A stretch of 44,907 nt of DNA, taken from Candidatus Epulonipiscium sp. (GTDB lineage: Bacteria; Bacillota; Clostridia; Lachnospirales; Defluviitaleaceae). The position numbers and the translations under genes were made by a program. Below are positions 16,172-25,000 of this stretch, in pieces (positions within the stretch are counted from its first letter, which is position 1; each line of letters opens with the position of its first letter). The stretch is taken from positions 1-44,907 of the forward strand of contig JAAYML010000027.1 in NCBI GenBank assembly GCA_012521395.1, given 5' to 3'. The notes beneath the pieces are model-generated. The model made no database searches, was not told where the DNA came from, and worked only from the letters and a program-made list of their open reading frames with translations.

Positions 16172-17629
16172 ATGGCTTCAACCGTGAAAGAATTAGAACC
16201 AAAGATGGTGTGGGAGTATTTTGAAAGCATTAGTCAAATTCCAAGAGGCTCAGGAAATGAAAAAGCAATTAGTGATTATTTAGTCGAATTTGCCCGCCAG
16301 CATCAATTAGAAGTAATACAGGACAAAGCCTTGAATGTAATTATAAAAAAGAAAGCTAGCCCTGGCTATGAAAATGCGCCTGTGGTTATCTTACAAGGAC
16401 ATATGGATATGGTTTGTGAAAAAAATAAAGATACCGTACATGACTTTTTGAAAGATCCGCTTGATTTAGTCGTAGAAGGCGATTACATTTTTGCCAGGGG
16501 TACCAGCCTGGGAGGAGATGATGGTATAGCTCTGGCTTATGGACTGGCACTTTTAGCATCGGATAATATTCCTCATCCTCCTTTAGAAGTTGTCTTTACA
16601 ACCAGTGAGGAAACGGGGATGGAAGGTGCTGCAAATTTAGATTGTTCTCATTTAAAGGGCAAAATATTAATCAATCTGGATTCAGAAGAAGAAGGGGTTT
16701 TTCTTTCCAGTTGCGCAGGTGGTGCCAGGGCACATTTAATCTTAAAAACGCAATGGGTTAAAGAAGAAAAATCAGGACCTGTTTATTCCATTCAAATCAG
16801 AGGATTAAAAGGTGGTCATTCTGGTCAGGAAATTGACAAAGAACGTGCTAATGCCAATTTATTAATGGGACGGATTTTATACAGCCTGCAAGAGGATATG
16901 CATTTTGATTTAATATCCATTAATGGCGGGGCAAAAGATAATGCTATTCCAAGGGAAGCCGATGCGGTCATTCAAATCGAATCTAAAAATATAGAAAAGC
17001 TTATGAAGATAATAGAAAAGTGGAACGATATTTTAAAAAATGAATATAAAAAGTCTGACCCGGATATTGAAGTCAAGATAGAACTGGTAAGGGAAATAAG
17101 TAGTGAACATTTATCAGAAGAAATCAAGGGAAAAATTATTCATATACTCATGCTGATGCCCAATGGTGTCCAAAGTATGAGTATGGATATAGAGGGTTTG
17201 GTAGAAAGTTCAACGAATCTGGGGGTTGTTATTACAGACAAAGAAGAAATACGTTTTATATCAGCATTGAGAAGTTCTGTAGAAAGCAGGAAAAGGCTTA
17301 TCATTAATAAAATTAAAGTTCTGGCAAGTTTTGTAGGTGCCGACTTTTTGCTAAAGGGTGAATATCCAGCCTGGCAATATGCAGAGGACTCAAAAATCCG
17401 TTCACTCTTTACTAATAAGTATGAAGAATTATTTGGTAAAAAAGCTGAAATAACAGCTATTCATGCAGGACTCGAATGCGGCTTTTTTGCAGAAAAAATA
17501 AAAGATGTTGACATTATTTCTTTAGGTCCTAATATGAAAGACATTCATACGCCCAATGAAAGATTAAGTATTTCATCTACTAAAAATACCTGGGAGTTAT
17601 TGCTTGCTGTATTAAAAGAAATAAAATAG
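16172..17629 (+). CDS. pepD: Aminoacyl-histidine dipeptidase (M20 family, PepD-like)
   Basis: A 485-residue cytosolic zinc metallopeptidase of family M20, which hydrolyses Xaa-His dipeptides and other unspecific dipeptides. Metal and catalytic motifs are intact: HMDMVCEKN (metal His and catalytic Asp), SLGGDDGIALAYG (bridging Asp), and TSEETGMEGAANLD (catalytic and metal Glu). The later GGAKDNAIPREA and the C-terminal HAGLECGFF and GPNMKDIHTPNERL supply the remaining ligands. Length and order match PepD. It is monocistronic: a terminator precedes it and a promoter for the next gene follows. Confidence 0.95.
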   Translation: MASTVKELEPKMVWEYFESISQIPRGSGNEKAISDYLVEFARQHQLEVIQDKALNVIIKKKASPGYENAPVVILQGHMDMVCEKNKDTVHDFLKDPLDLVVEGDYIFARGTSLGGDDGIALAYGLALLASDNIPHPPLEVVFTTSEETGMEGAANLDCSHLKGKILINLDSEEEGVFLSSCAGGARAHLILKTQWVKEEKSGPVYSIQIRGLKGGHSGQEIDKERANANLLMGRILYSLQEDMHFDLISINGGAKDNAIPREADAVIQIESKNIEKLMKIIEKWNDILKNEYKKSDPDIEVKIELVREISSEHLSEEIKGKIIHILMLMPNGVQSMSMDIEGLVESSTNLGVVITDKEEIRFISALRSSVESRKRLIINKIKVLASFVGADFLLKGEYPAWQYAEDSKIRSLFTNKYEELFGKKAEITAIHAGLECGFFAEKIKDVDIISLGPNMKDIHTPNERLSISSTKNTWELLLAVLKEIK

Positions 17630-17630
17630 C

Positions 17631-17660
17631 TTTACAAGTCTTCGGATATCTGTATATAAT
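17631..17660 (+). promoter_or_regulatory. Sigma-A promoter of the AI-2E family transporter gene
   Basis: TTTACA, 18-base spacer, TATAAT, starting directly after the pepD stop and ending 66 bases before the GTG at 17727. Confidence 0.7.
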
Positions 17661-17726
17661 AATCGTAATATTACATTAAAATGCAAATAACAACAAATCT
17701 CTAATAATAAGAAAGATGGGATCTAG

Positions 17727-18947
17727 GTGAAATTACCTTGGGATAAGCATTATTTAAAAATTTCATTTCATGTAATTTTTACACTGATAGTTATTTTTGG
17801 ACTGGCTATTTTTATTTATAACATTATTCCTATTACAGCAACGATTGCTGCAATGATTTCCAGGATATTATCCATTTTGTCTCCTTTTTTTATTGGAGTA
17901 GCGATTGCCTATCTTTTGGATCCAATGGTTGATATCTATCAGAGAAGAGTTGTAGAGCCTTTAGGGAAATTTTTGAAAGATAAAAATATTATTTTTGGCA
18001 AAAAGGATAATAATGAAAAAAGTCAGGATAAAGAGAAAGAGATTTCAAGATTTCTTCCTACACTTCTGACATATTTGACGCTTATTTTAGCACTTACAAT
18101 TATAGGGATATTATTATCCAAAAGCTTGGGTAATCATAAAGGTTTTAAAAATTTAGACAATTTGGTAAGCAGCATCAAAAGTTACGTCCAATCCTTTAAT
18201 AATATGATAACAAATTTGCAACAAGGGCTTGAGGATATTGGATTTTTACAAAAGGCAGAAGAAACCCTGACTGAGTTTAGTGGTAGATTAGGAAATTATG
18301 TTCAAAATATTGCCTTATTTTTTATTGAAAAGATTACAAAGGCGGGAAACAGGGTTGTTGACTTGGTCTTAGCTTTTGTTATTGCATTTTACTTATTAAA
18401 AGATAAAGCCAAGTTATTAAGAGTCTTTAATCAATTTTTCAGGATCTTGTTACCAGAAAAAATTTATATTCGATTAAAATATCTTTGTATTGATATGGAT
18501 ACCGTTTTATCGGGATATATAAGAGGTCAATTAATAGATTCTTTAATCATGGGTGTTTTAATTGGAATAAGTGTGGCAATTATTGGAATAGATTTCCCGA
18601 TTATTATTGGAATCATTGCAGGGATAGCCAATGTAATTCCTTATTTTGGACCAATTATTGGCATGATTCCGGCAGCGTTTATGGGTTTAATCAGTGACAA
18701 TCCGATGAAAGCACTTTATGCTTGCATAACCCTTTTTATCTTACAGCAAATCGATGGGGCAATCATTGCACCTAAGGTTGTAGGGGAAAGTGTTGATGTT
18801 CATCCTGTAGCAATTGTGGTATCCATATTAATTGGAGGTTCTTTATTTGGATTGTTGGGAATGCTTATTGCAGTACCTATTGCAGCTTTCCTGAAACTCT
18901 TATTAATCCGCTTTATGGAAAGAAAAAGTGAAGAAAAAACCCCATAG
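17727..18947 (+). CDS. AI-2E family transporter (TqsA/YtvI-like permease)
   Basis: A 406-residue integral membrane protein. It starts with GTG behind GATGGG. Two hydrophobic helices near the N-terminus are followed by a charged cytoplasmic loop (about 85-110), a third helix, a central amphipathic region, and four or five helices in the C-terminal half. The family signature is clear in GYIRGQLIDSLIMGVL, then ANVIPYFGPIIGMIPA and QQIDGAIIAPKVVGESVDVHP. Members include AI-2 exporters and sodium antiporters; the substrate cannot be read from sequence. Its stop lies inside a bidirectional terminator shared with the convergent tyrS. Confidence 0.93.
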   Translation: MKLPWDKHYLKISFHVIFTLIVIFGLAIFIYNIIPITATIAAMISRILSILSPFFIGVAIAYLLDPMVDIYQRRVVEPLGKFLKDKNIIFGKKDNNEKSQDKEKEISRFLPTLLTYLTLILALTIIGILLSKSLGNHKGFKNLDNLVSSIKSYVQSFNNMITNLQQGLEDIGFLQKAEETLTEFSGRLGNYVQNIALFFIEKITKAGNRVVDLVLAFVIAFYLLKDKAKLLRVFNQFFRILLPEKIYIRLKYLCIDMDTVLSGYIRGQLIDSLIMGVLIGISVAIIGIDFPIIIGIIAGIANVIPYFGPIIGMIPAAFMGLISDNPMKALYACITLFILQQIDGAIIAPKVVGESVDVHPVAIVVSILIGGSLFGLLGMLIAVPIAAFLKLLLIRFMERKSEEKTP

Positions 18948-18968
18948 AAAGTTTTTCTATGGGGTTTA
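18938..18968. terminator. Bidirectional terminator between the AI-2E transporter and tyrS
   Basis: A perfect 14-bp stem (AAACCCCATAGAAA/TTTCTATGGGGTTT) with a 3-base loop between convergent genes. Both strands end the hairpin in T residues. It includes the last codons of the transporter gene. Confidence 0.9.
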
Positions 18969-19012
18969 TATTTTAGCTGAATTTTATTATAAATAATAAA
19001 CAGATGATTTAC

Positions 19013-20239
19013 TTATATTAATTGAACACGGTGAAAGACTTTTTTACCTTTTTGAATCATTAAGCTACTATTTTCAAAGTCTTTTTCTGTAATAAGATAA
19101 TCAATATCACTGATTTTTTGATTTTGAACTTTGATTCCGCCTTGTTGTATTAAACGACGCCCTTCGGAACGGGAAGGAACAAGATTTGTTTTTTGAAGTA
19201 AGGTCAAGATATCCATGCCTTTTACCAATTCTTCTTTGGTAATTTCTGTTGTTGGAATGGAACCTCCTTCAGCGCCACCTTTAAATAAGGCTTTGGCAGC
19301 TGTATCAGCTTTTATAGCTTCTTCTTCACCATGCACAATTTTAGTCACTTCATAAGCAAGGATTTCTTTGGCTTTATTAATTTCAGCCCCTTCTAAAGCT
19401 GCTAAACGGTTTACTTCTTCCATAGGAAGGAAGGTAAGAAGTGATAAGCATTTTTTAACGTCTGCATCGGCAACGTTTCTCCAATATTGATAGAAATCAT
19501 AAGGAGATGTTTTTTGGGGATCAAGCCAAATGGCTCCGGATTCGGTTTTACCCATTTTTTTACCTTCGCTGGTTGTCAGCAGGGTAAAGGTCATGCCAAA
19601 AGCATCGTCATGTCCAATGCGTCGGATTAGTTCAACACCTCCTAAAATATTTGACCATTGGTCATTTCCTCCTAATTGAAGTTTACAGTTGTATCTTCTG
19701 TACAATTCTAAAAAGTCATAAGACTGCATGAGAGTATAGTTAAATTCTAAGAAAGACAGTCCTTTTTCCATTCTGGTTTTATAACTTTCATAAGTAAGCA
19801 TTTTGTTTACAGAAAAGTGAACGCCAATTTCTCTTAAGAAAGAAATATAGTTTAATTTAAGCAGCCAGTCGGCATTATTAACCATAATGGCTTTATCGTT
19901 GCTAAAATCAATAAATCTGGAAAGCTGCTTTTTAAAACATTCTGCATTATGTTGTATGGTTTCTTCTGTCATCATTTTGCGCATATCGGTTTTACCAGTA
20001 GGGTCACCAATCATTGCTGTGCCACCACCTATAAGCGCAATAGGTCTGTGACCAGCTTTTTGCATATGTGCCATGGCCATAATGGTTACAAAATGACCAA
20101 CGTGTAAACTATCTGCCGTAGGGTCAAAACCAATATAAAAAGTAACTTTTTCTTTTTCTAATAATTCTCTTATTTCTTTTTCATGGGTTGTTTGTTGAAT
20201 AAAGCCTCTTTCTTGCAAAACATCAAAAACGTTGTTCAT
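19013..20239 (-). CDS. tyrS: Tyrosyl-tRNA synthetase
   Basis: A 408-residue class I synthetase charging tRNA-Tyr. The HIGH-type motif is [10 protein letters not shown], the KMSKS-type loop is [10 protein letters not shown], and a C-terminal S4 RNA-binding domain covers about residues 340-400 ([20 protein letters not shown]). An in-frame TTG at 20251 extends the frame by 4 codons but overlaps the Shine-Dalgarno sequence itself; the ATG at 20239 has GGAGG six bases upstream and is the real start. The order of motifs is that of the TyrS (not TyrZ) branch. It is controlled by a tyrosine T-box leader directly upstream. Confidence 0.97.
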   Translation of the reverse strand: MNNVFDVLQERGFIQQTTHEKEIRELLEKEKVTFYIGFDPTADSLHVGHFVTIMAMAHMQKAGHRPIALIGGGTAMIGDPTGKTDMRKMMTEETIQHNAECFKKQLSRFIDFSNDKAIMVNNADWLLKLNYISFLREIGVHFSVNKMLTYESYKTRMEKGLSFLEFNYTLMQSYDFLELYRRYNCKLQLGGNDQWSNILGGVELIRRIGHDDAFGMTFTLLTTSEGKKMGKTESGAIWLDPQKTSPYDFYQYWRNVADADVKKCLSLLTFLPMEEVNRLAALEGAEINKAKEILAYEVTKIVHGEEEAIKADTAAKALFKGGAEGGSIPTTEITKEELVKGMDILTLLQKTNLVPSRSEGRRLIQQGGIKVQNQKISDIDYLITEKDFENSSLMIQKGKKVFHRVQLI

Positions 20240-20290
20240 AATATCCTCCAATCTTTAAGTTTATCTTCGTATAATATTAAATTTTTACCT

Positions 20291-20535
20291 AAAAAAAGCC
20301 TCTCTCCTGTATAAAACATTTTATAAGGACGAGAGGACCCGTGGTACCACCTTAATTCGCATGAAATCATTCATGCCTCTGCTCTTTAACGGAGAGAACC
20401 GTCGGTTAAACCGAAGCTTGGGAGTTGTACTTCGCCGGTTCACGTACTACAAACCTTTCACCAGCCGGTTTGCTCTCTGATTTTGTAACCGTGACGACTA
20501 CTTGGTCTCCTTCATCACTTTTATCTTAATTATTG
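20291..20535 (-). ncRNA. T-box riboswitch, tyrosine specifier, controlling tyrS
   Basis: Read on the minus strand, the leader has stem I, with the conserved AGAGAGC and a specifier loop GAAG-TAC-AAC. The TAC (20427-20429) is a tyrosine codon, matching the downstream gene. The T-box sequence proper, TTAAGGTGGTACCACG, is at about 20340-20355; its TGGT bulge would pair with the ACCA end of an uncharged tRNA-Tyr with discriminator A. A terminator with a CCTCTC/GAGAGG stem and a run of seven T follows (about 20291-20336). Known T-box logic: uncharged tRNA-Tyr stabilises the antiterminator and turns tyrS on. This element fills most of the 349-base gap between tyrS and pepT. Confidence 0.95.
20292..20336 (-). 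terminator. Regulated terminator of the tyrS T-box
   Basis: On the minus strand, TCCTCTC pairs with GAGAGGA-type sequence across a second AT stem (TTATAAAA/TTTTATA), followed by GCTTTTTTT. It is mutually exclusive with the antiterminator formed by the T-box sequence. Confidence 0.88.
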
Positions 20536-20541
20536 TAAGAT

Positions 20542-20570
20542 ATCATACCATAATTCTAAAATTTACTCAA
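20542..20570 (-). promoter_or_regulatory. Sigma-A promoter of tyrS
   Basis: On the minus strand, TTGAGT, 17-base spacer, then TGG-TATGAT (extended -10). Transcription would begin about 20535, just in front of T-box stem I. Confidence 0.8.
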
Positions 20571-20588
20571 GTGTGATTAAAATAAAAT

Positions 20589-21803
20589 CTATATTTCTGC
20601 AATTTTAACGATAACTTCTACGGCTTTTTCCATAGCTTCAACGGAAATATATTCATATTTACCATGAAAGTTATCACCGCCTGTAAAAAGGTTAGGGCAG
20701 GGCAGGCCCATAAAAGATAATCGGGCTCCGTCAGTACCGCCTCTTATAGGTCTTACGACGGGTTCTATGCCTACGGCTTTCATAGCATTAAAAGCTCTGT
20801 TTACAATGTCCATTTTGCTTTCCAGTCTTTCTTTCATATTATAATATTGGTCTCTTAAATCCAGGTGTATGGTGCCTTGACCATAACGTTCATTCATCAT
20901 TCTGACTGTATCTTCTATAAATTCTTTTCGTTGCTTAAAATGCGTCATATCAAAATCACGGATTAGATAAGTTAATTCAGCCTTTTCAACATTTCCGTTA
21001 AAACTGTTCAGATGAAAAAAGCCTTCGTACCCATCTGTTTTTTCGGGAATTTCCTCATTGGGAAATAAATTGGCCAATTCAGTTCCTATACGGACTGCAT
21101 TTTTCATTTTTTCTTTTGCCGTACCAGGATGAACGTTTTGACCATTAATGGTTATTTTGCAGTAGGCAGCATTAAAATTTTCATACTGGAGTTCTCCTAA
21201 TAATCCACCATCGATAGTATAGGCAAAATCAGCCGCAAATTTTTGAACATCAAAAAGATCTGCACCTCTTCCGATTTCCTCGTCTGGTGTAAAAGCAATA
21301 CGGATTTTACCATGTTTAATTTCCGGATGAGCAATAAGATATTCCATAGCCGTTAGAATTTCGGCAATACCTGCTTTATCATCAGCACCTAATAAAGTAT
21401 TGCCATCCGTTGTAATAAGGGTATGACCTGTATATTTTTTTAAGTTGGGGAAAACTTTTGGAGATAAAATGATATTTTTTTCTTCATTTAAAACAATGTC
21501 TTCACCATTATAATTCTTTATCATTTTAGGCTGGATATTTTCGCCGGACATATCAGGGCTTGTATCCATATGCGCAATAAAACCAAGGGTTTCAACATCT
21601 TTATCCGTATTTGACGGTAAGGTAGCCATGACATAACCATTTTCGTCAAGTTCAACTTCTTCAAGCCCAATAGTCTGACATTCAGAAATTAAATATTTAG
21701 CAAACTCTAATTGGTTTTTTGTGCTTGGGCAAGTTGGAGAGGATTCATTTGAACTGGTTGGAAATTTAACATATTTTAAAAATCTTTCTGCTACGTTTGT
21801 CAT
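20589..21803 (-). CDS. pepT: Peptidase T (tripeptide aminopeptidase)
   Basis: A 404-residue cytosolic zinc aminopeptidase of family M20B that removes the N-terminal residue from tripeptides. Motifs are intact: HMDTSPDMSGEN (metal His, catalytic Asp), LLGADDKAGIAEI (bridging Asp), TPDEEIGRGADLFDV (Glu pair), the dimer-domain IDGGLLGELQYENF, and GGTDGARLSFMGLPCPNLFTGG near the end. Length is normal. The ATG has GGAGC-like ribosome binding sequence (AAAGGAGCAAAGCAAA). It stands alone between the tyrS leader and a divergent HD-GYP gene. Confidence 0.97.
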   Translation of the reverse strand: MTNVAERFLKYVKFPTSSNESSPTCPSTKNQLEFAKYLISECQTIGLEEVELDENGYVMATLPSNTDKDVETLGFIAHMDTSPDMSGENIQPKMIKNYNGEDIVLNEEKNIILSPKVFPNLKKYTGHTLITTDGNTLLGADDKAGIAEILTAMEYLIAHPEIKHGKIRIAFTPDEEIGRGADLFDVQKFAADFAYTIDGGLLGELQYENFNAAYCKITINGQNVHPGTAKEKMKNAVRIGTELANLFPNEEIPEKTDGYEGFFHLNSFNGNVEKAELTYLIRDFDMTHFKQRKEFIEDTVRMMNERYGQGTIHLDLRDQYYNMKERLESKMDIVNRAFNAMKAVGIEPVVRPIRGGTDGARLSFMGLPCPNLFTGGDNFHGKYEYISVEAMEKAVEVIVKIAEI

Positions 21804-21961
21804 TTTGCTTTGCTCCTTTACATTGAAATATGACTTTTTATCTAAAAAAAATACACGCTTAAGTTAAAAATTTAATTAATTAAAAATAATAGGACAAATC
21901 TTGATAAAAATATAGTAAAATATTACACGAATAAAGTATGCTGAACAAAGGAGTATTATTC

Positions 21962-23122
21962 ATGAAGAAAAAGAGAATAATTCCTTTTAAATATAAATTA
22001 AGCATTATAATAAGTTTTTGGATTTTTTTAGCTTTTAATTTAATTGCCTTTAATATTTATCTTAACACAAATGATTCATTAGAAAAACAATATAACTTAA
22101 GAAAATATGCAGATACTAACGTAAGTTTATCAAATTATAATTTTTTATATTCAAATTATAACAATTCTGACTTTTATTTATTAATTATGTCTGTTCTTTT
22201 TCTTGTTATTTCTATCGTTTTAGGGGCTTTGATTGTTTTTTATATCTCAAATCCTATAAAGAAAATGATGATAGGTATTGAAGAGGTATCTAATGGCAAT
22301 TATGATTACATGATTGAGATTAATACGACGGATGAATTTAATATGTTGGGAAAAAGTATTAATAATCTGTCCCGGAAGATGAAAGTTTTGATAGAAGAAA
22401 AATGTAATAAAGAGAGGGAATTATTGCTTAAAGATAGTCAAATTGAAATGCAAAAAGACGTTATTGCCAGTCAAAGTGAACAGATAAGTATGTTAAATGA
22501 AAAATTAGAAGAATTATTTAGTGAGAATAAAAATATTTGTATTGCAGCCATCAATGCTTTAACGAATTCACTGGAAGTAAAAGATGTATATACCAGAGGA
22601 CATTGTGAAAGAGTCAGGGAATATGTCGTTAAAATAGGCCAAGCATTAAATTTAAGTAAAAATGAAATCAATGAGCTAGAATTTGCGGCATTACTGCACG
22701 ATATAGGAAAAATAGGAATTCCTTCAAGAATTCTTAATAAAGAAGATGAATTAACAGAAGAAGAGGCTGAACTTATAAAAATGCATCCCCGACTTGGCTA
22801 TGAAATTGTCAAAAACTTACCCTTCTTAGATAATGCTAAATATGCTATTTTACAGCATCATGAAAGAATAGACGGGAAAGGTTATCCAGATGGTCTGGTT
22901 GATGAGGAAATTAGTTTGTATTCAAAAATTCTGGCCGTAGCTGATGCTTTTGATGCAATGACAACAGGAAGAAAATACAGGATTATTCCATATCCTAAAG
23001 AAGTTGCTCTGGAACAATTAATTCATAATAAAAATATCCAGTTTGATGCGAGAATAGTAGATGTTTTTGTTGACATTATCAAAAAAGAAATGAATGAAGA
23101 TAAAAATAAAATCCCCAGTTAG
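21962..23122 (+). CDS. Membrane HAMP and HD-GYP domain protein (c-di-GMP phosphodiesterase type)
   Basis: A 386-residue protein. Two membrane helices (about 10-32 and 63-87) enclose a short outside loop of about 30 residues; a HAMP domain (about 88-140) and a coiled coil (about 140-185) lead into the HD-GYP domain. The catalytic HD is in AALLHDIGKIGIP and the GYP motif in HHERIDGKGYPDGL, so it appears active, hydrolysing cyclic di-GMP or a related signal. An ATG at 21938 extends the frame by 8 codons, but the ATG at 21962 has AAAGGAG eight bases upstream and is preferred. The outside loop is too small for a known sensor domain. It diverges from pepT. Confidence 0.93.
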   Translation: MKKKRIIPFKYKLSIIISFWIFLAFNLIAFNIYLNTNDSLEKQYNLRKYADTNVSLSNYNFLYSNYNNSDFYLLIMSVLFLVISIVLGALIVFYISNPIKKMMIGIEEVSNGNYDYMIEINTTDEFNMLGKSINNLSRKMKVLIEEKCNKERELLLKDSQIEMQKDVIASQSEQISMLNEKLEELFSENKNICIAAINALTNSLEVKDVYTRGHCERVREYVVKIGQALNLSKNEINELEFAALLHDIGKIGIPSRILNKEDELTEEEAELIKMHPRLGYEIVKNLPFLDNAKYAILQHHERIDGKGYPDGLVDEEISLYSKILAVADAFDAMTTGRKYRIIPYPKEVALEQLIHNKNIQFDARIVDVFVDIIKKEMNEDKNKIPS

Positions 23123-23133
23123 GGGATTTATTT
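23109..23133 (+). terminator. Terminator after the HD-GYP gene
   Basis: Stem AAATCCCC/GGGGATTT with loop AGTTA, then ATTTTC. It spans the stop codon. Confidence 0.75.
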
Positions 23134-23180
23134 TCGTTCGTTATTAAATCATATATTTATTTATATTCATTTACAATTAT

Positions 23181-23594
23181 TTACGCGATCAAATAACTTT
23201 TTAAGGATTCGGGGATATCTTTATTTCTACAACTCATTCCAATTACGAAATTTACATTGAATTTTTCACCAACTTGTCTTAATTCTTCAATAAGATTATA
23301 TGCTTCTTCCAGTGTAAGGTTGGTCATTTTCAATAATCCATCAATATAAATATGATCAATGTCATGATCCTGGGCAATGATACCACATATAAATCCTAAA
23401 AATTCCTTTGAGTTTTTCACAGGAAAATCGTCTACAACAATGAAGCGGATCTTGTAGTGTAACTGATACATGTGTTCACGGTCGTTGTTAAGGTATACGA
23501 TATGGCCAGGTGTTTCTTTTACTTTCGTATTGGCCATATCGATTAAATGTTTTGTTTTACCTTCTCCTTTTTCTCCTGAAATGATTTGTATCAT
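23181..23594 (-). CDS. Small P-loop ATP-binding protein of unknown function
   Basis: A 137-residue protein whose first residues are a Walker A motif, GEKGEGKT at 7-14 (MIQIISGEKGEGKTKHLIDMA region). A Walker-B-like strand, DHIYIDGLLK, lies at about 79-88, followed by a helix-rich end. It is much shorter than usual P-loop ATPases and has no further domain. The start is well supported (GGGGGAGATTCC before ATG). I recall similar short clostridial proteins annotated only as ATP-binding; function is not known. It is convergent with the HD-GYP gene and downstream of the DUF378 gene, from which a strong terminator separates it. Confidence 0.8.
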   Translation of the reverse strand: MIQIISGEKGEGKTKHLIDMANTKVKETPGHIVYLNNDREHMYQLHYKIRFIVVDDFPVKNSKEFLGFICGIIAQDHDIDHIYIDGLLKMTNLTLEEAYNLIEELRQVGEKFNVNFVIGMSCRNKDIPESLKSYLIA

Positions 23595-23655
23595 TGGAAT
23601 CTCCCCCTTTAATATAATTGTACAACTTCTATATTAAATATATTCTTCCCCAGAT

Positions 23656-23696
23656 TAAAAAAACCTTTTTTTAAAAAATATTTTTTAAAAAAAGGT
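23656..23696 (-). terminator. Palindromic A/T-tract terminator of the DUF378 gene
   Basis: Positions 23663-23696 are a perfect 34-bp palindrome: ACC, seven T, six A, TA, six T, seven A, GGT. On the minus strand it is followed by seven T. It lies 27 bases beyond the DUF378 stop codon and would end that transcript. Confidence 0.8.
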
Positions 23697-23722
23697 CAAT
23701 TTTTGTTGTTTTTTTATAAATA

Positions 23723-23947
23723 TTATTCTCTTTCACCCAATCTTTCTTCATCAATTCTGCCAAAAAGACTTAATCCGTATAAACCCGCCAGTCCGACAAG
23801 GGCATAAACAATCCGACTTAACCAGCTATCCGTTCCACCAAATAAACTGGCTACCAGGTCAAATTGGAAAAAGCCAATTAATCCCCAGTTTAATGCACCG
23901 ATGATGATAAGTAATAATGACAAAAAATCTAAGGGTCTTGTTTTCAT
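23723..23947 (-). CDS. DUF378 family small membrane protein
   Basis: A 74-residue protein with two membrane helices (about 8-29 and 44-62) joined by a short loop, and a charged C-terminal tail. The pattern LLIIIGALNWGLIGFFQFDLVASLFG is the DUF378 signature. These proteins are common in Firmicutes and Bacteroidetes and have no established function. The start is supported by GAAAGGAG. It forms its own transcription unit, closed by the palindromic terminator. Confidence 0.92.
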   Translation of the reverse strand: MKTRPLDFLSLLLIIIGALNWGLIGFFQFDLVASLFGGTDSWLSRIVYALVGLAGLYGLSLFGRIDEERLGERE

Positions 23948-24054
23948 AACTGTACTCCTTTCTTCTTACAGGTACTTTGACAGCAAATTTCTGTTTTACA
24001 CCAATAGTATTTTTAAAAATAGTTAATTTTATACAAGAATCTCTTTACTAAGAT

Positions 24055-24507
24055 TTATATTTGAATTTTTTCCACGGAATAATAGATATGCATCATTTCA
24101 CTTACAAGAATTGCCCGTATTTTTAATTGATAGTTACCATCCTGATATTTTAATATACGGTTATTTAAGGCATTATATATTAAATGGATATCGATATTTT
24201 TTACTTCTTTACCAATCTGGTTATTCAGTAATAGTTTTATATACTGTTCAATTTCGTTTTTAGGAATAACAGGCTCGTCTTTATTCGTATTGACTGGCAC
24301 GATATCCTTTAAGATTAATTTTTCTTTTTTAAAATCATTATTTTCTAATTGATTTAGTTTTATTAAACTGTCTGCCAATTTTGTGGATAAAATTTCATTT
24401 TCATTAAGAGATTTTTCTAATTCATGCATATAAAGCATATGATTGGACATCATTCCGCCTATAAAGCCCAATATAAAAATCCACAGAATCGAAGAGGTCT
24501 TTTTCAT
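24055..24507 (-). CDS. YtrI-like sporulation membrane protein
   Basis: A 150-residue protein with one N-terminal membrane helix (about 7-26), a coiled-coil region (about 30-58, MHELEKSLNENEILSTKLAD and on) and a C-terminal helical/strand region. It starts 6 bases after ytrH, with its TTAGGAGG ribosome binding site overlapping the ytrH stop. In Bacillus subtilis, ytrH is followed by ytrI, whose product has the same layout of one helix, a coiled coil and a small C-terminal domain, and both are needed for normal spores. Sequence identity appears low, so the call rests mainly on gene order and layout. Confidence 0.65.
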   Translation of the reverse strand: MKKTSSILWIFILGFIGGMMSNHMLYMHELEKSLNENEILSTKLADSLIKLNQLENNDFKKEKLILKDIVPVNTNKDEPVIPKNEIEQYIKLLLNNQIGKEVKNIDIHLIYNALNNRILKYQDGNYQLKIRAILVSEMMHIYYSVEKIQI

Positions 24508-24513
24508 ATTTTG

Positions 24514-24831
24514 CTAACCTCCTAAATGGTTAAGAATAATATATCCTGTATGGGCTCCTGCAAAAGCACTTAATATATATAAAATTTGTTTGATAACACT
24601 TTTTATTTCACCTTTTAAAATTCCCAGTTCTAAAACTTCAAAAGAAGAAAAGGTTCCGCCTAAAGCAACAATAATTGCCCATAGCTTTAATTGTTCTGAA
24701 AAAACCAGCATCATTTTTACAGGCTTCTCTTTGCAAAACACTGCAGCCATAGAGCCAAATAAGGATCCGCCTAAAATAACCCCTAAAGCAATAAAATAGT
24801 TATAAATCATTGTTATAATATGTTGATTCAT
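24514..24831 (-). CDS. ytrH: Sporulation membrane protein YtrH
   Basis: A 105-residue protein with two or three membrane helices (about 7-28, 50-62 and 83-103). The glycine-rich helix ALGVILGGSLFGSMAAVFCK and the ending LSAFAGAHTGYIILN match the YtrH family. In Bacillus subtilis the gene is expressed in the mother cell under sigma-E and its loss reduces spore resistance. Its presence is good evidence that this organism forms endospores. The ribosome binding site is GGGGG before TAAAA-ATG. First gene of a two-gene operon with the ytrI-like gene. Confidence 0.9.
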   Translation of the reverse strand: MNQHIITMIYNYFIALGVILGGSLFGSMAAVFCKEKPVKMMLVFSEQLKLWAIIVALGGTFSSFEVLELGILKGEIKSVIKQILYILSAFAGAHTGYIILNHLGG

Positions 24832-25000
24832 TTTTACCCCCTGTTATGATAAAAGCGTGCTATTTAATTCTATGTTTTAAAAAAGAGAAATAAAATAAAA
24901 TTAGAGAGTTGTTATTACTCATTTTCAAGACACCAATTTTAACGGAACTTTATAAAATAATATAAGAATAATATTTGAATAATAAAAAAGGGTGAGATAT

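Noticed and set aside
23663-23696. A/T palindrome as an insertion-sequence end or CRISPR repeat
   Set aside because: Single copy in the window, no transposase, no spacers or repeats nearby, and it fits a terminator position exactly.
23948-24054. Forespore (sigma-G type) promoter before the DUF378 gene (GTATA ... AATACTA on the minus strand)
   Set aside because: The -10 lacks the conserved C and the spacing is at the upper limit; AT-rich sequence gives such matches by chance.
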